In this document: one piece after another, positions 1 to 6,079 of the stretch | Numbering within the stretch: position 1 is the stretch's first letter | How the letters are laid out: each line of letters begins with the position of its first letter | From: Candidatus Bathyarchaeota archaeon | Lineage (GTDB): Archaea > Thermoproteota > Bathyarchaeia > 40CM-2-53-6 | DNA: 13,698 nt | Assembly: GCA_005883695.1 (NCBI GenBank) | Contig: VBBV01000037.1 | Span: forward strand, 1 to 13,698 | Reading direction: 5' to 3' | Notes under the pieces: generated by a model | The model's input: only the letters and a program-made list of their open reading frames with translations | Told to the model about the DNA's origin: nothing | Database searches by the model: none | Program-made: the position numbers and the translations under genes

Positions 1-398
1 ATCTGGATTTCTAGCTCGTCTGCTACCTTGTGAGCGATCTCGCTCTGGACTTCGAAAATATCTTCTAGGTCTCTGTCGTATTTCTCGGTCCATAGTTGTT
101 CTTCTGTTTTCGGGTCCGCTAGCTGGACTGTGATTCTGATCTTGTTTCCGGCTCTTCTTACGCTTCCTTCGAGTATGGCTGAGACGTTGAGTTCTTTGCT
201 GATCTCGCTGATGGGTTTCTTGGTGTCCTTGTACCTCATTACCGAGGTTCGCGCTATGACTCTCAATCCTGCGATCTTCGAGAGAGAGGAGATGAGTTCT
301 TCTGTCATGCCGTCTGAGAAGATCTCATCTCTAGCGTCCTGACTCATGTTGGCTAGTGGGAGGACTGCTATTCTGCGATTGTCCGGTTGTTGTTGCAA
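1..398 (-). CDS. FlgO/TolB-N-type domain protein, 5' part only
   Basis: The visible 132 residues match the domain usually called FlgO or TolB N-terminal, often found in adenylate cyclase/TPR signalling proteins. The family signature is present: RIAVLPLANMS, then FSDGMTEELISSLSKI, RVIARTSVMRYK, ILEGSVRRAGNKIRI, and LWTEKYDRDLEDIFEVQSEI near the cut end. The gene continues beyond the left edge, where related proteins usually carry TPR repeats. The start is set at a TTG (complement of 396-398), giving MQQQPDNRR before the conserved strand. An ATG about 22 codons downstream would cut off the conserved IAVLP strand. An in-frame TAA lies seven codons upstream, so no cyclase or DNA-binding domain precedes it, unlike many relatives. 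GAAGGA upstream could serve as a weak ribosome site. The precise role is unknown; a regulatory or signalling protein is the family-level expectation. Confidence 0.82.
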   Translation of the reverse strand, partial: MQQQPDNRRIAVLPLANMSQDARDEIFSDGMTEELISSLSKIAGLRVIARTSVMRYKDTKKPISEISKELNVSAILEGSVRRAGNKIRITVQLADPKTEEQLWTEKYDRDLEDIFEVQSEIAHKVADELEIQ

Positions 399-452
399 TT
401 CTATTGTCGTCCTTCGTTATTTGGTGTACTTGTGTGGCGAGGGTTCGTTTCG

Positions 453-464
453 AAGCTTAAGCTT
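453..464. promoter_or_regulatory. Perfect 12-bp palindrome upstream of the FlgO/TolB gene
   Basis: AAGCTTAAGCTT is a perfect inverted repeat about 55-65 bp upstream of the TTG start at 398. Its AT-rich centre could act as a TATA element for the leftward gene with a leader of roughly 30-35 nt, or the palindrome could be a dimeric regulator site. Only the palindrome itself is seen; its function is inferred. Confidence 0.25.
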
Positions 465-595
465 GATGATTCGATTCTTCTGGAGACCAGAGCCTTGGGC
501 GTTTAGAGCAGAGAGAAGAATTCGCCAATTTTCAGCCCAGTTTTTCCCTGAAAGCCTTTTCACTCTTCAACCATAGACCGCTTAGCGCGTATTGA

Positions 596-1126
596 ATGGT
601 AAGATATCGGGTTCTCAGAAGGAAGGATGTTCCCGAGGTTCAGTCTGTCGCTTTGAAGGCGTGGACGTTCGCGTATCGTAGATACGGTCTATCACTCAGA
701 CTGATCAGAAGGTTTGTCTCTGAACGATATTCGACAGATAGCTTCGATCAAACCGTATTCCCATCGATCGAGAAGGGAGAAGCCCAGTTTTACCTCGCGA
801 CCGAGAAAGGAAAGATCATCGGCTACTCCAATACGGGTCGAGGAGTCTGGGGATGGGAACTCTACCGAATCTACCTTCTACCTGAATACATAGGCAGAGG
901 AGTCGGTAGGAAACTTCTCCTGCTGTGCGAAGACTTTCTACGAGAGAAGAAGGCTAGAAAATACCACGCTTACGTCTGGGAAGAGAACAAGGCAGCTCTG
1001 GATTTTTACAAGAGAAACGGCTTCGCCAGGCTAGAAGGAAAGAACAAGAACAAAGTCGAAATATGCATAGAGAAAAAACTGACGAAATCCATGCCTTTGT
1101 CTCAAAAACAACAGACTCGCCATTAA
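596..1126 (+). CDS. GNAT-family N-acetyltransferase
   Basis: A 176-residue protein with the GNAT fold, which transfers an acetyl group from acetyl-CoA to an amine. The N-terminus (YRVLRRKDVPEVQSV) is the usual first strand and helix. Motif A, the acetyl-CoA pyrophosphate loop, is YLLPEYIGRGVGRKLL at residues about 93-108. Motif B is ENKAALDFYKRNGF at about 130-143, typical of RimI-like members. The last 15 residues, after EKKL, are polar and outside the domain. The ATG at 596 places the first strand at the very N-terminus, as expected. The gene stands alone: a divergent gene starts 197 bp upstream and a long non-coding region follows. The substrate (protein N-terminus, small molecule or antibiotic) cannot be read from the sequence. 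Confidence 0.88.
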   Translation: MVRYRVLRRKDVPEVQSVALKAWTFAYRRYGLSLRLIRRFVSERYSTDSFDQTVFPSIEKGEAQFYLATEKGKIIGYSNTGRGVWGWELYRIYLLPEYIGRGVGRKLLLLCEDFLREKKARKYHAYVWEENKAALDFYKRNGFARLEGKNKNKVEICIEKKLTKSMPLSQKQQTRH

Positions 1127-1269
1127 TACTATACAGGCGTAAATTGCGACGCCTATCAACAATATTTCCTGCTTGACTGATGCATCGAATATGGGCATGA
1201 TGCTCTGCCCGTCCCGGAGCCGATGCTTTCAAAGCAGCTCTCCTCCAAGGATAAGCTCGCCTTTCGGAT

Positions 1270-1397
1270 AGCTATTCTCCTGGCGTAACTTTTCTCGCTC
1301 CTAACTATTCTTCTTCGCCAACTATTTTTTCTGCTAACGATTATGCGACTTCGCCCGGGGCCGGTCGATTTTTCCCGTCCGCGCTCTTCGCGGCGGG
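1270..1397 (-). repeat. Composite repeat element, copy A (hairpin head plus tandem tail)
   Basis: On the minus strand this element starts with a GC-rich stem-loop (CCGCG-AAGAG-CGCGG, positions 1393-1379; the outer CCCG/CGGG extends the stem with one bulged base), then GGGAAAAA, then a second hairpin opened by GACC and closed by GTCGCATA (about 1367-1344). It ends in four to five degenerate units of 16-18 bases of the form TAGTTAGCAGAAAA (about 1342-1270). Copy B at 11751-11880, on the other strand, has the same order of modules with clear base identity. Confidence 0.6.
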
Positions 1398-1465
1398 AGA
1401 AATGGCAACCTGATCTGCTTAGGCTAGATAGACGAGGCGGAAACGTAACAGTTAAGCCGTTTTAA

Positions 1466-1482
1466 GGAGCAGTTTTTGCTCC
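1466..1482. other. Short perfect hairpin
   Basis: GGAGCA-GTTTT-TGCTCC gives a 6-bp perfect stem with a 5-base loop. It is flanked by AAGCC at 1453-1457 and GGCT at 1492-1495, which could extend the structure across an internal loop. It may be a transcript-end or RNA-structure element for the leftward transcript; there is no T-run directly after the stem on either strand. Confidence 0.35.
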
Positions 1483-1600
1483 ACCGGTTTTGGCTCAAGG
1501 TAGAAAAACGTCCAACCACAGAACCCACAAACATCAGAAAGACGTTAAACGTCCGACAACGACATATCAGTACGTTTCTCAACGCGATCAACAATAAAAC

Positions 1601-1655
1601 CCTCGACCCTCAGCAGGTGGTCTCTTTTTCCGCGCCCCGCGCCCTTCGCGGCGAG
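1601..1655 (-). repeat. Composite repeat element, copy C (head only)
   Basis: On the minus strand this carries the stem-loop CCGCG-AAGGG-CGCGG (1651-1637), then GGCGCGGAAAAA, then a GACC...GGGTCG hairpin (about 1622-1603). It matches the head of copies A and B module for module. The tandem TAGTTAG tail is absent; the sequence after GGGTCG diverges. Copies A and C have the same orientation and their heads lie about 240 bp apart. Confidence 0.5.
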
Positions 1656-1862
1656 ATCCCCTCCGGACACAATCGCCCATTATCAGCCCTGATTCTGAAT
1701 CCAAGCCCACGATTTCTAGAACACGATCTTCCACGCTGATCCCAAGGGGAATACACGGAGATCGAGAAATTCCTATAACTTTTGCAAGACCCCCGCGACG
1801 CAGGAGTGGTTGAGAGGAAGCTTTCTGATACGAAGGCCACGGTAGCAGAGGTGGAAGTTCAG

Positions 1863-3020
1863 TTAGTCTTCCTCGTAGGGGAACTTCTTCTTGGAAGCCT
1901 CGGGTGGCATCCCAACCGGCTTCTCTTTCGTCTCCTCTTTCGGAGAAGAGACCGGAAGCTTCGTGGGTTCAGATGGTTTCAATTCTGGTTTCGACTCTGA
2001 CTCGTCAATGACGGTCGGCGGCTTAGCAGATTTCGGCTCGATGGAAGGACTGGAAGTCGCTTGTTCGTTCGCTGAGCTTTTGATAGGGAATGTCGGGCGG
2101 ACGATGGGGCGCGGAGCCTGCCTTGTTGGAGAAGAGGGTTTCTGGTTCATCGGTCCAACGATCACACTTGGAGGCGGCATCCTTGGAGCAGGAACCGGAA
2201 TGTAGGGCTGTCGGAGTCCACCTGATTCTGAAGCGATGGGCGCGATCTTCTTCGGAGTAGCCGATGGAGTTAGGACGCCGGTTGTCTCCCCGACGTACTT
2301 TGGGCTGTCCTCCCAACCAGAAGACTTTGCTGAGGGTGCGATAACCGTTGGTCTTTCGGAAAACTTGTCGCCTGAATCTTGGCCCGACACTGAGGATCCG
2401 GTCTTTTCAGAAATTACCAGAGGTGGTTTTGCCGGGTTCTGGATCGTGGGCTTCATTTCTATCCTCGGCGGGGGAAATCTTGTTTCATGCTGGAAAGGAG
2501 CCTCAGAGATGCTTGGACTGAGAGTGTTAGGCATAGGCGGCCCCGCTTCGAGAGGAGTCCTGAATGCCTTTTCCCAAGACCCTTGACGTGGCTCACTCGG
2601 CGGTGCCATTGCGGCTGAGAAGCTTGGCGCCGGAAGACCTGGAACGGAGATGCTCGACGACAATGCTGGAGTACCTGGTCGAACCTTTTCCACCTTCTCC
2701 ACCCGCAGTTCGGCTACCTGAGCCTCCAGGACCAGGTTCCTCTTCATCAAGTTCTCCAGCATCTGCAAAGCCCTCTCCAACCGGATACCGGGGCGCAGGC
2801 CGCGGTGAAACTTGAAGGCAAGCGTGATCGCGAACGCTGCGATAATTACCATGACCGCGATATCGACTGTGGTGAAAGCGAGTTGTGGAAATCTTGTGAG
2901 CTGATCCGCTAGACCAGCACTCACAGTAGGATTGTTAGCGTAGACGAGGAAAATCCAGTAGGAAAGCCACCCGACTAGCGCTGTCTCGATGGCCACCAGC
3001 TTGATCAGTAGCCTTCTCAA
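1863..3020 (-). CDS. Two-pass membrane protein with coiled coil and long disordered tail
   Basis: A 385-residue protein of no recognised family. Residues 1-70 hold two hydrophobic segments (about 8-28 and 50-70) separated by a short polar loop. Residues about 80-113 are charged with leucine spacing that suggests a short coiled coil (ALQMLENLMKRNLVLEAQV). From about 115 to the end it is rich in Pro, Ser, Lys and Glu, lacks predicted structure by eye, and ends in the acidic KKKFPYEED. The start is TTG at 3020, chosen because it puts MRRLLIK in front of the first membrane segment and no ATG or GTG lies in frame upstream. It is the last of three same-strand genes with the same architecture; 91 bp separate it from the gene before it. 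The tail probably lies in the cytoplasm if the positive-inside rule holds. Role unknown. Confidence 0.75.
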   Translation of the reverse strand: MRRLLIKLVAIETALVGWLSYWIFLVYANNPTVSAGLADQLTRFPQLAFTTVDIAVMVIIAAFAITLAFKFHRGLRPGIRLERALQMLENLMKRNLVLEAQVAELRVEKVEKVRPGTPALSSSISVPGLPAPSFSAAMAPPSEPRQGSWEKAFRTPLEAGPPMPNTLSPSISEAPFQHETRFPPPRIEMKPTIQNPAKPPLVISEKTGSSVSGQDSGDKFSERPTVIAPSAKSSGWEDSPKYVGETTGVLTPSATPKKIAPIASESGGLRQPYIPVPAPRMPPPSVIVGPMNQKPSSPTRQAPRPIVRPTFPIKSSANEQATSSPSIEPKSAKPPTVIDESESKPELKPSEPTKLPVSSPKEETKEKPVGMPPEASKKKFPYEED

Positions 3021-3111
3021 ATAGACACTTCCCTTGCCCGCCGAGATTGGAATACTCGTACGTCCAAGTAGCCAAATCCTTGTTGTAACCCCCAGATTCT
3101 CCTCAAGGTCT

Positions 3112-4542
3112 CTACGTCCTCTCCCCTACTCCCCGATCCTTTTTCAGCGTCTTCAATATCGTATCAAGCGCTGTGTCCCAATCCATCTCCCCGCCCGTGG
3201 GATTCGCCTCGGAATTCTTGTTGTCCGCCGTCCGTTGTCCCTCTGAGGTTCCACTTTGATCCGGGCGGAATGATGGAGGCTCTGAAGCGTCCTTACTTTG
3301 AGCCGCACCACCGGTTTCTCCTCTCTCAACTGGCTTCGGGGGACTCCACGGTTGAGGCTGCTGTCCACCAAAAGGCGGCGCAGGTCTTCCTTGCGGGGGC
3401 GGTCCAGGAGGACGTGGCTGATCGGATCGGAATGGTGGGGGAACTCCAATAGGGCCCGGTTGTCCTGGCCTCGGTGGGTTGGGATAGCCAAGCGGCCTTG
3501 GACCACCCTGACTAGGCGGGAAAGGTGGTCGCTGTCCAGACGGACCCGGAACTGGACCGGAACCGGGCCGAGGAGGGCCTCCTTGAGGGGGAGGAGGGCG
3601 AGGCCCAAAACCTTGGCCCGGCGGCTGAGTCCACTTCTGGGGAGCGGCAAGCCCGGGTTTCGGAACCGGGTCGGTCCACTGACCTCCTGCTTTCTGATCC
3701 GGTGGCACCCACTTCGAAACCGGGAACGGCGTCTGAGATGCTTGAGGAGGTTTCGGAACCTGCCCCACCGGACCACCGAAACCGGCAGGTTCAGCTCCCG
3801 GTTTCACATCTACTTGACTTGGCCTCGGAAAAACTGTTGAGTTAGGACCACGCTCGCCTGACTGACCTGGTTCAGGCTTCCATTGGGACGGAAAACTCAT
3901 CCGTGATGGCTCAGGCGGAATCCTGTTGATAGGTTGGGCGCTCTCACCGCGACCCGGCGCTGACGGCGGAGGAACAGGAAGCGAAGGCCTAGAAGCTTGC
4001 TCCGGTCTAAATTGGTCCCTGAGCGTGGAGTTCAAGATCGAAGTCGAAGGCTGAGTCACCTGGTCTAGTCTCTGAGACGTGGAAAGAAAGGGTGTAACAG
4101 TCCTCGAACCAACTGACATCGAGGATGGAGCTGTACCATGTGCCCCGCCACTCGAAGGCGTTGAGCTCTTTGGCAGAGGAGGAACGGCATATGCAGTGTG
4201 ACGAGAAACCTGGCCCGGGGGAGGTCCTGTGGGCATGATCTTGCCCTGGGAGGACGACGAAAGACTTCCAGGGACCTGCACAGGCCTGCTCGACTTGAAC
4301 AACTTTGCTTTCTCTAGTTTTCCAGTCCCGTCTCCCGTGTGTCTTCTCTTCAGGAGAAGGTATCCTAGGCTTGAGCCGCCGCCGAGGCCCGCTGTCAAGA
4401 CGATGAAGGGATAGACTGGTCCGAGGGTGACGTCGACGTAGGAGTGGAAGTATGCGTCGTAGTAGTACTGGTTTACCAGCCAGAGGCTCAAGATTACGTT
4501 CACAGCAATCGACGCGATCGTGGTTATGCCCAGTTTTCTCAT
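3112..4542 (-). CDS. Two-pass membrane protein with very long proline-rich tail
   Basis: A 476-residue protein of no recognised family. Two hydrophobic segments at about 7-25 and 43-64 flank a tyrosine-rich stretch (WLVNQYYYDAYFHSY). KRRH follows the second segment, so the tail is likely cytoplasmic. Residues about 70-450 are dominated by Pro, Gly, Ser and Gln with many PPP and PxxP motifs, densest at about 300-400. The final 25 residues return to an ordinary amphipathic helix (EMDWDTALDTILKTLKKDRG), suggesting a terminal binding element. The ATG at 4542 shares its A with the TGA stop of the preceding gene, a sign of translational coupling. Other open frames over this GC-rich repeat-like coding region are shadows. 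Such tails often serve as flexible tethers or multivalent docking sites; that role here is inference. Confidence 0.8.
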   Translation of the reverse strand: MRKLGITTIASIAVNVILSLWLVNQYYYDAYFHSYVDVTLGPVYPFIVLTAGLGGGSSLGYLLLKRRHTGDGTGKLEKAKLFKSSRPVQVPGSLSSSSQGKIMPTGPPPGQVSRHTAYAVPPLPKSSTPSSGGAHGTAPSSMSVGSRTVTPFLSTSQRLDQVTQPSTSILNSTLRDQFRPEQASRPSLPVPPPSAPGRGESAQPINRIPPEPSRMSFPSQWKPEPGQSGERGPNSTVFPRPSQVDVKPGAEPAGFGGPVGQVPKPPQASQTPFPVSKWVPPDQKAGGQWTDPVPKPGLAAPQKWTQPPGQGFGPRPPPPQGGPPRPGSGPVPGPSGQRPPFPPSQGGPRPLGYPNPPRPGQPGPIGVPPPFRSDQPRPPGPPPQGRPAPPFGGQQPQPWSPPKPVERGETGGAAQSKDASEPPSFRPDQSGTSEGQRTADNKNSEANPTGGEMDWDTALDTILKTLKKDRGVGERT

Positions 4543-4889
4543 CAGTAATCATCCTCGACCTTCTTCCTCACCCTTGTTGACCGAAGGCTGGTCCTCACAG
4601 TGGAAACCAGTCTTGTGAAGCCGTAGCCTGAAGCAACCATCAACACAGCGACCAAGAAGACTGGATTGAACGACCCGAAGTACTGCTGCTCGTACACATT
4701 GTAGAAGTACTCCACGATTAGCCATGTACCGAAGAAGAGCACGATGAAGTACTCGAGTAGAGAGGTGAAAAGAGCGGTCTGGTAGACCCCGATTCCGGTA
4801 GACTCTTCACTAGGCCAGCCCAACAAGTTTTCTATGTGCCTCCTACTACTGCTCTTCGTGGGTTGGGCCTCCTCTCCCTCAACCCCCAA
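4542..4889 (-). CDS. Small two-pass membrane protein, first gene of the cluster
   Basis: A 115-residue protein of no recognised family with two hydrophobic segments (about 43-63 and 75-95), a polar 35-residue N-terminus and a basic C-terminus (VRTSLRSTRVRKKVEDDY). The stretch WLIVEYFYNVYEQQY aligns without gaps to the same part of the next gene's product (W, L and four aromatic positions identical or conservative), so the two are probably paralogous membrane hairpins, this one lacking the proline-rich tail. The start is TTG at 4889, the only start codon after an in-frame TGA four codons upstream. A TATA-like CTTAATG lies about 40 bp upstream. It diverges from radA across 185 bp. Confidence 0.75.
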   Translation of the reverse strand: MGVEGEEAQPTKSSSRRHIENLLGWPSEESTGIGVYQTALFTSLLEYFIVLFFGTWLIVEYFYNVYEQQYFGSFNPVFLVAVLMVASGYGFTRLVSTVRTSLRSTRVRKKVEDDY

Positions 4890-4925
4890 TAATACTCAAC
4901 GCATCAGCACAACCAACAGGACTCA

Positions 4926-4932
4926 CATTAAG
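4926..4932 (-). promoter_or_regulatory. TATA-like box for the leftward membrane cluster
   Basis: CTTAATG on the minus strand lies about 40 bp upstream of the TTG at 4889. With an archaeal TATA-to-start distance of about 26 bp this gives a leader of roughly 10-15 nt. The same CTTAATG core occurs upstream of the trmI gene. Confidence 0.35.
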
Positions 4933-5035
4933 GGTGTTGTAACCTGAGAAACCAAAAACCAAGTACATTAGAGCCTCCGATCTCGATTAGCTTCGGAAGC
5001 GTCTCAGCTCTAAATCAGAAGCATTCCATTTGCAG

Positions 5036-5044
5036 TTTAAATAA
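5036..5044 (+). promoter_or_regulatory. TATA box of radA
   Basis: TTTAAATAA is the clearest archaeal TATA box in the window. Its centre lies about 35 bp upstream of the TTG start at 5075, so transcription should begin only about 5-10 nt before the start codon. No Shine-Dalgarno sequence fits, which agrees with near-leaderless initiation. Confidence 0.6.
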
Positions 5045-5074
5045 GCTGGAAACAGATTCCAAGATCATACTAGT

Positions 5075-6079
5075 TTGAGTGAGACTGCAGTGACTCAGGA
5101 GGCCGTCCGGAAGTACGAGGTTGTAGAAGACCTACCGGGCGTTGGACCTTCGACATCTGAGAAACTGAAAGAGCTTGGTTTTCACACCATCGAGAGCCTC
5201 GCAACAGCCACAGTGAGAGAACTTGTACCTGCGGGAATAGGAGAGAAACAAGCCGCAAAAATCATCGCTGAAGCTAGAGATAGCATCTCACTCTCCTTCG
5301 TAAGAGCAGACGAGCTCATGAAGATGAAGGCGAGTGTACGACGTCTTACAACCGGAAGCAAAGCTTTCGACGGATTAATCGGCGGTGGACTCGAGTCGCA
5401 GACTATCACAGAGGTCTATGGAGAATACGGTGTGGGCAAGTCCATCCTCTGCCACCAACTAGCGATCAACGTCCAACTACCGGTCGACAAGGGTGGCCTG
5501 GATGGAGGCGCTTTGTACCTTGATACGGAACAAACCTTCCGCCCAGAATGGATCGTGCGAATGGCCAAAACAGCAGGACTGGAGCCCACCGATGTCGCGC
5601 AGAGGATTATCTATTCAGAAGCCTACAACTCCGACCATCAGATACTTCTCTTGGAGAAGGCGGACCAGATCATCAAAGACAACAACATCCGCCTGATCAT
5701 AATCGACTCTCTGACATCCCACTTCAGAAGCGAGTATATCGGCAGAGAGATGCTCGCAGAGAGACAACAACGCCTCAACAACCACATGCACCGTCTAATC
5801 CGCCTCGCACGAGGGTTCAACGCCGTCGCCATAGTCACAAACCAAGTCATGGCGAAACCTGACCAGTTCTTCGCCAACTCCGTAGACGCGGTCGGCGGAC
5901 ACATAGTAGCTCATACAAGCCATACGCGAGTGTTTCTCCGCCGAGCTGCCAACGGCCCCATACGGATAGCCCGACTTGTCTCAAGCCCATACTTGCCCGA
6001 GGGCGAGAGAATCTTCAAGGTCACGGAGGGAGGAATAATAGATGTCTCAGAAGAGGACGAAGTTAAACGGCGTCGATAG
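5075..6079 (+). CDS. radA: DNA repair and recombination protein RadA
   Basis: The archaeal RecA/Rad51 recombinase, which forms ATP-dependent filaments on single-stranded DNA and drives strand exchange in homologous recombination. At 334 residues it has the usual length. The N-terminal helix-hairpin-helix domain (about 16-70) contains EDLPGVGPSTSEKLKELGF. FVRA at 75-78 fits the FxxA polymerisation motif that packs into the neighbouring subunit. Walker A is GEYGVGKS (116-123), the ATP-contacting DTEQTFRPE is at 150-158, Walker B is LIIIDS (207-212), and TNQV (255-258) lies at the L2 DNA-binding region. All catalytic motifs are intact. The start is TTG at 5075, behind a TATA box; GTG at 5090 is an alternative. 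Its last 38 bp overlap the next reading frame. It is a RadA and not a RadB, since the N-terminal domain is present. Confidence 0.97.
   Translation: MSETAVTQEAVRKYEVVEDLPGVGPSTSEKLKELGFHTIESLATATVRELVPAGIGEKQAAKIIAEARDSISLSFVRADELMKMKASVRRLTTGSKAFDGLIGGGLESQTITEVYGEYGVGKSILCHQLAINVQLPVDKGGLDGGALYLDTEQTFRPEWIVRMAKTAGLEPTDVAQRIIYSEAYNSDHQILLLEKADQIIKDNNIRLIIIDSLTSHFRSEYIGREMLAERQQRLNNHMHRLIRLARGFNAVAIVTNQVMAKPDQFFANSVDAVGGHIVAHTSHTRVFLRRAANGPIRIARLVSSPYLPEGERIFKVTEGGIIDVSEEDEVKRRR

Larger units (their letters stand above)
1127..1862. other. 736-bp non-coding region rich in hairpins and repeat elements
   Basis: No convincing gene was found on either strand; open frames here (such as 1476-1739 and 1610-1840) have no start context or family features and run across repeat modules. 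The region separates convergent genes (GNAT ends at 1126, the minus-strand membrane gene ends at 1863). It holds two copies of a composite repeat element in minus orientation (about 1270-1397 and 1601-1655), a strong hairpin at 1466-1482, a palindrome GACGTTAAACGTC at 1541-1553, and T-rich plus-strand tracts at 1289-1330 that could end the GNAT transcript. It could also be the 3' untranslated part of the leftward membrane-gene transcript. Confidence 0.6.

Noticed and set aside
954..1232. Open frame on the minus strand opposite the GNAT 3' end
   Set aside because: It mostly overlaps the GNAT gene antisense; the product is Ser/Cys/Arg-rich in a way typical of shadow frames.
1289..1397. Simple intrinsic terminator as the sole explanation of repeat copy A
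   Set aside because: On the element's own orientation the hairpin is followed by A, not T, runs; copy B on the plus strand likewise gives purine-rich RNA, so termination does not explain the conservation. It may still end the GNAT transcript on the other strand.
1476..1739. Open frame of 87 codons in the long gap, plus strand
   Set aside because: It crosses repeat copy C and two hairpins, has no promoter or ribosome site, and its product shows no family features.
1797..1885. Possible tRNA-like sequence (GTGGTTGAGAGGAAGC followed by a GTTCA-containing stretch)
   Set aside because: The putative D-loop is suggestive, but no 7-bp acceptor stem, anticodon arm or proper 5-bp T-stem with TTCRANY loop can be drawn, and the 3' part lies in the end of a coding gene.
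2236..2815. Plus-strand open frames antisense to the 385-residue membrane protein
   Set aside because: They lack family features and arise from the low stop frequency opposite Pro/Ser-rich codons.
3153..3840. Long open frames on both strands across the proline-rich gene
   Set aside because: They are shadows caused by the GC- and proline-codon-rich 476-residue gene, which alone has a coupled start, membrane segments and a coherent composition.
5075..6079. RadB or a RecA-like KaiC protein
   Set aside because: The helix-hairpin-helix N-domain, FVRA polymerisation motif and length of 334 residues identify RadA; RadB lacks the N-domain and KaiC proteins lack these motifs.
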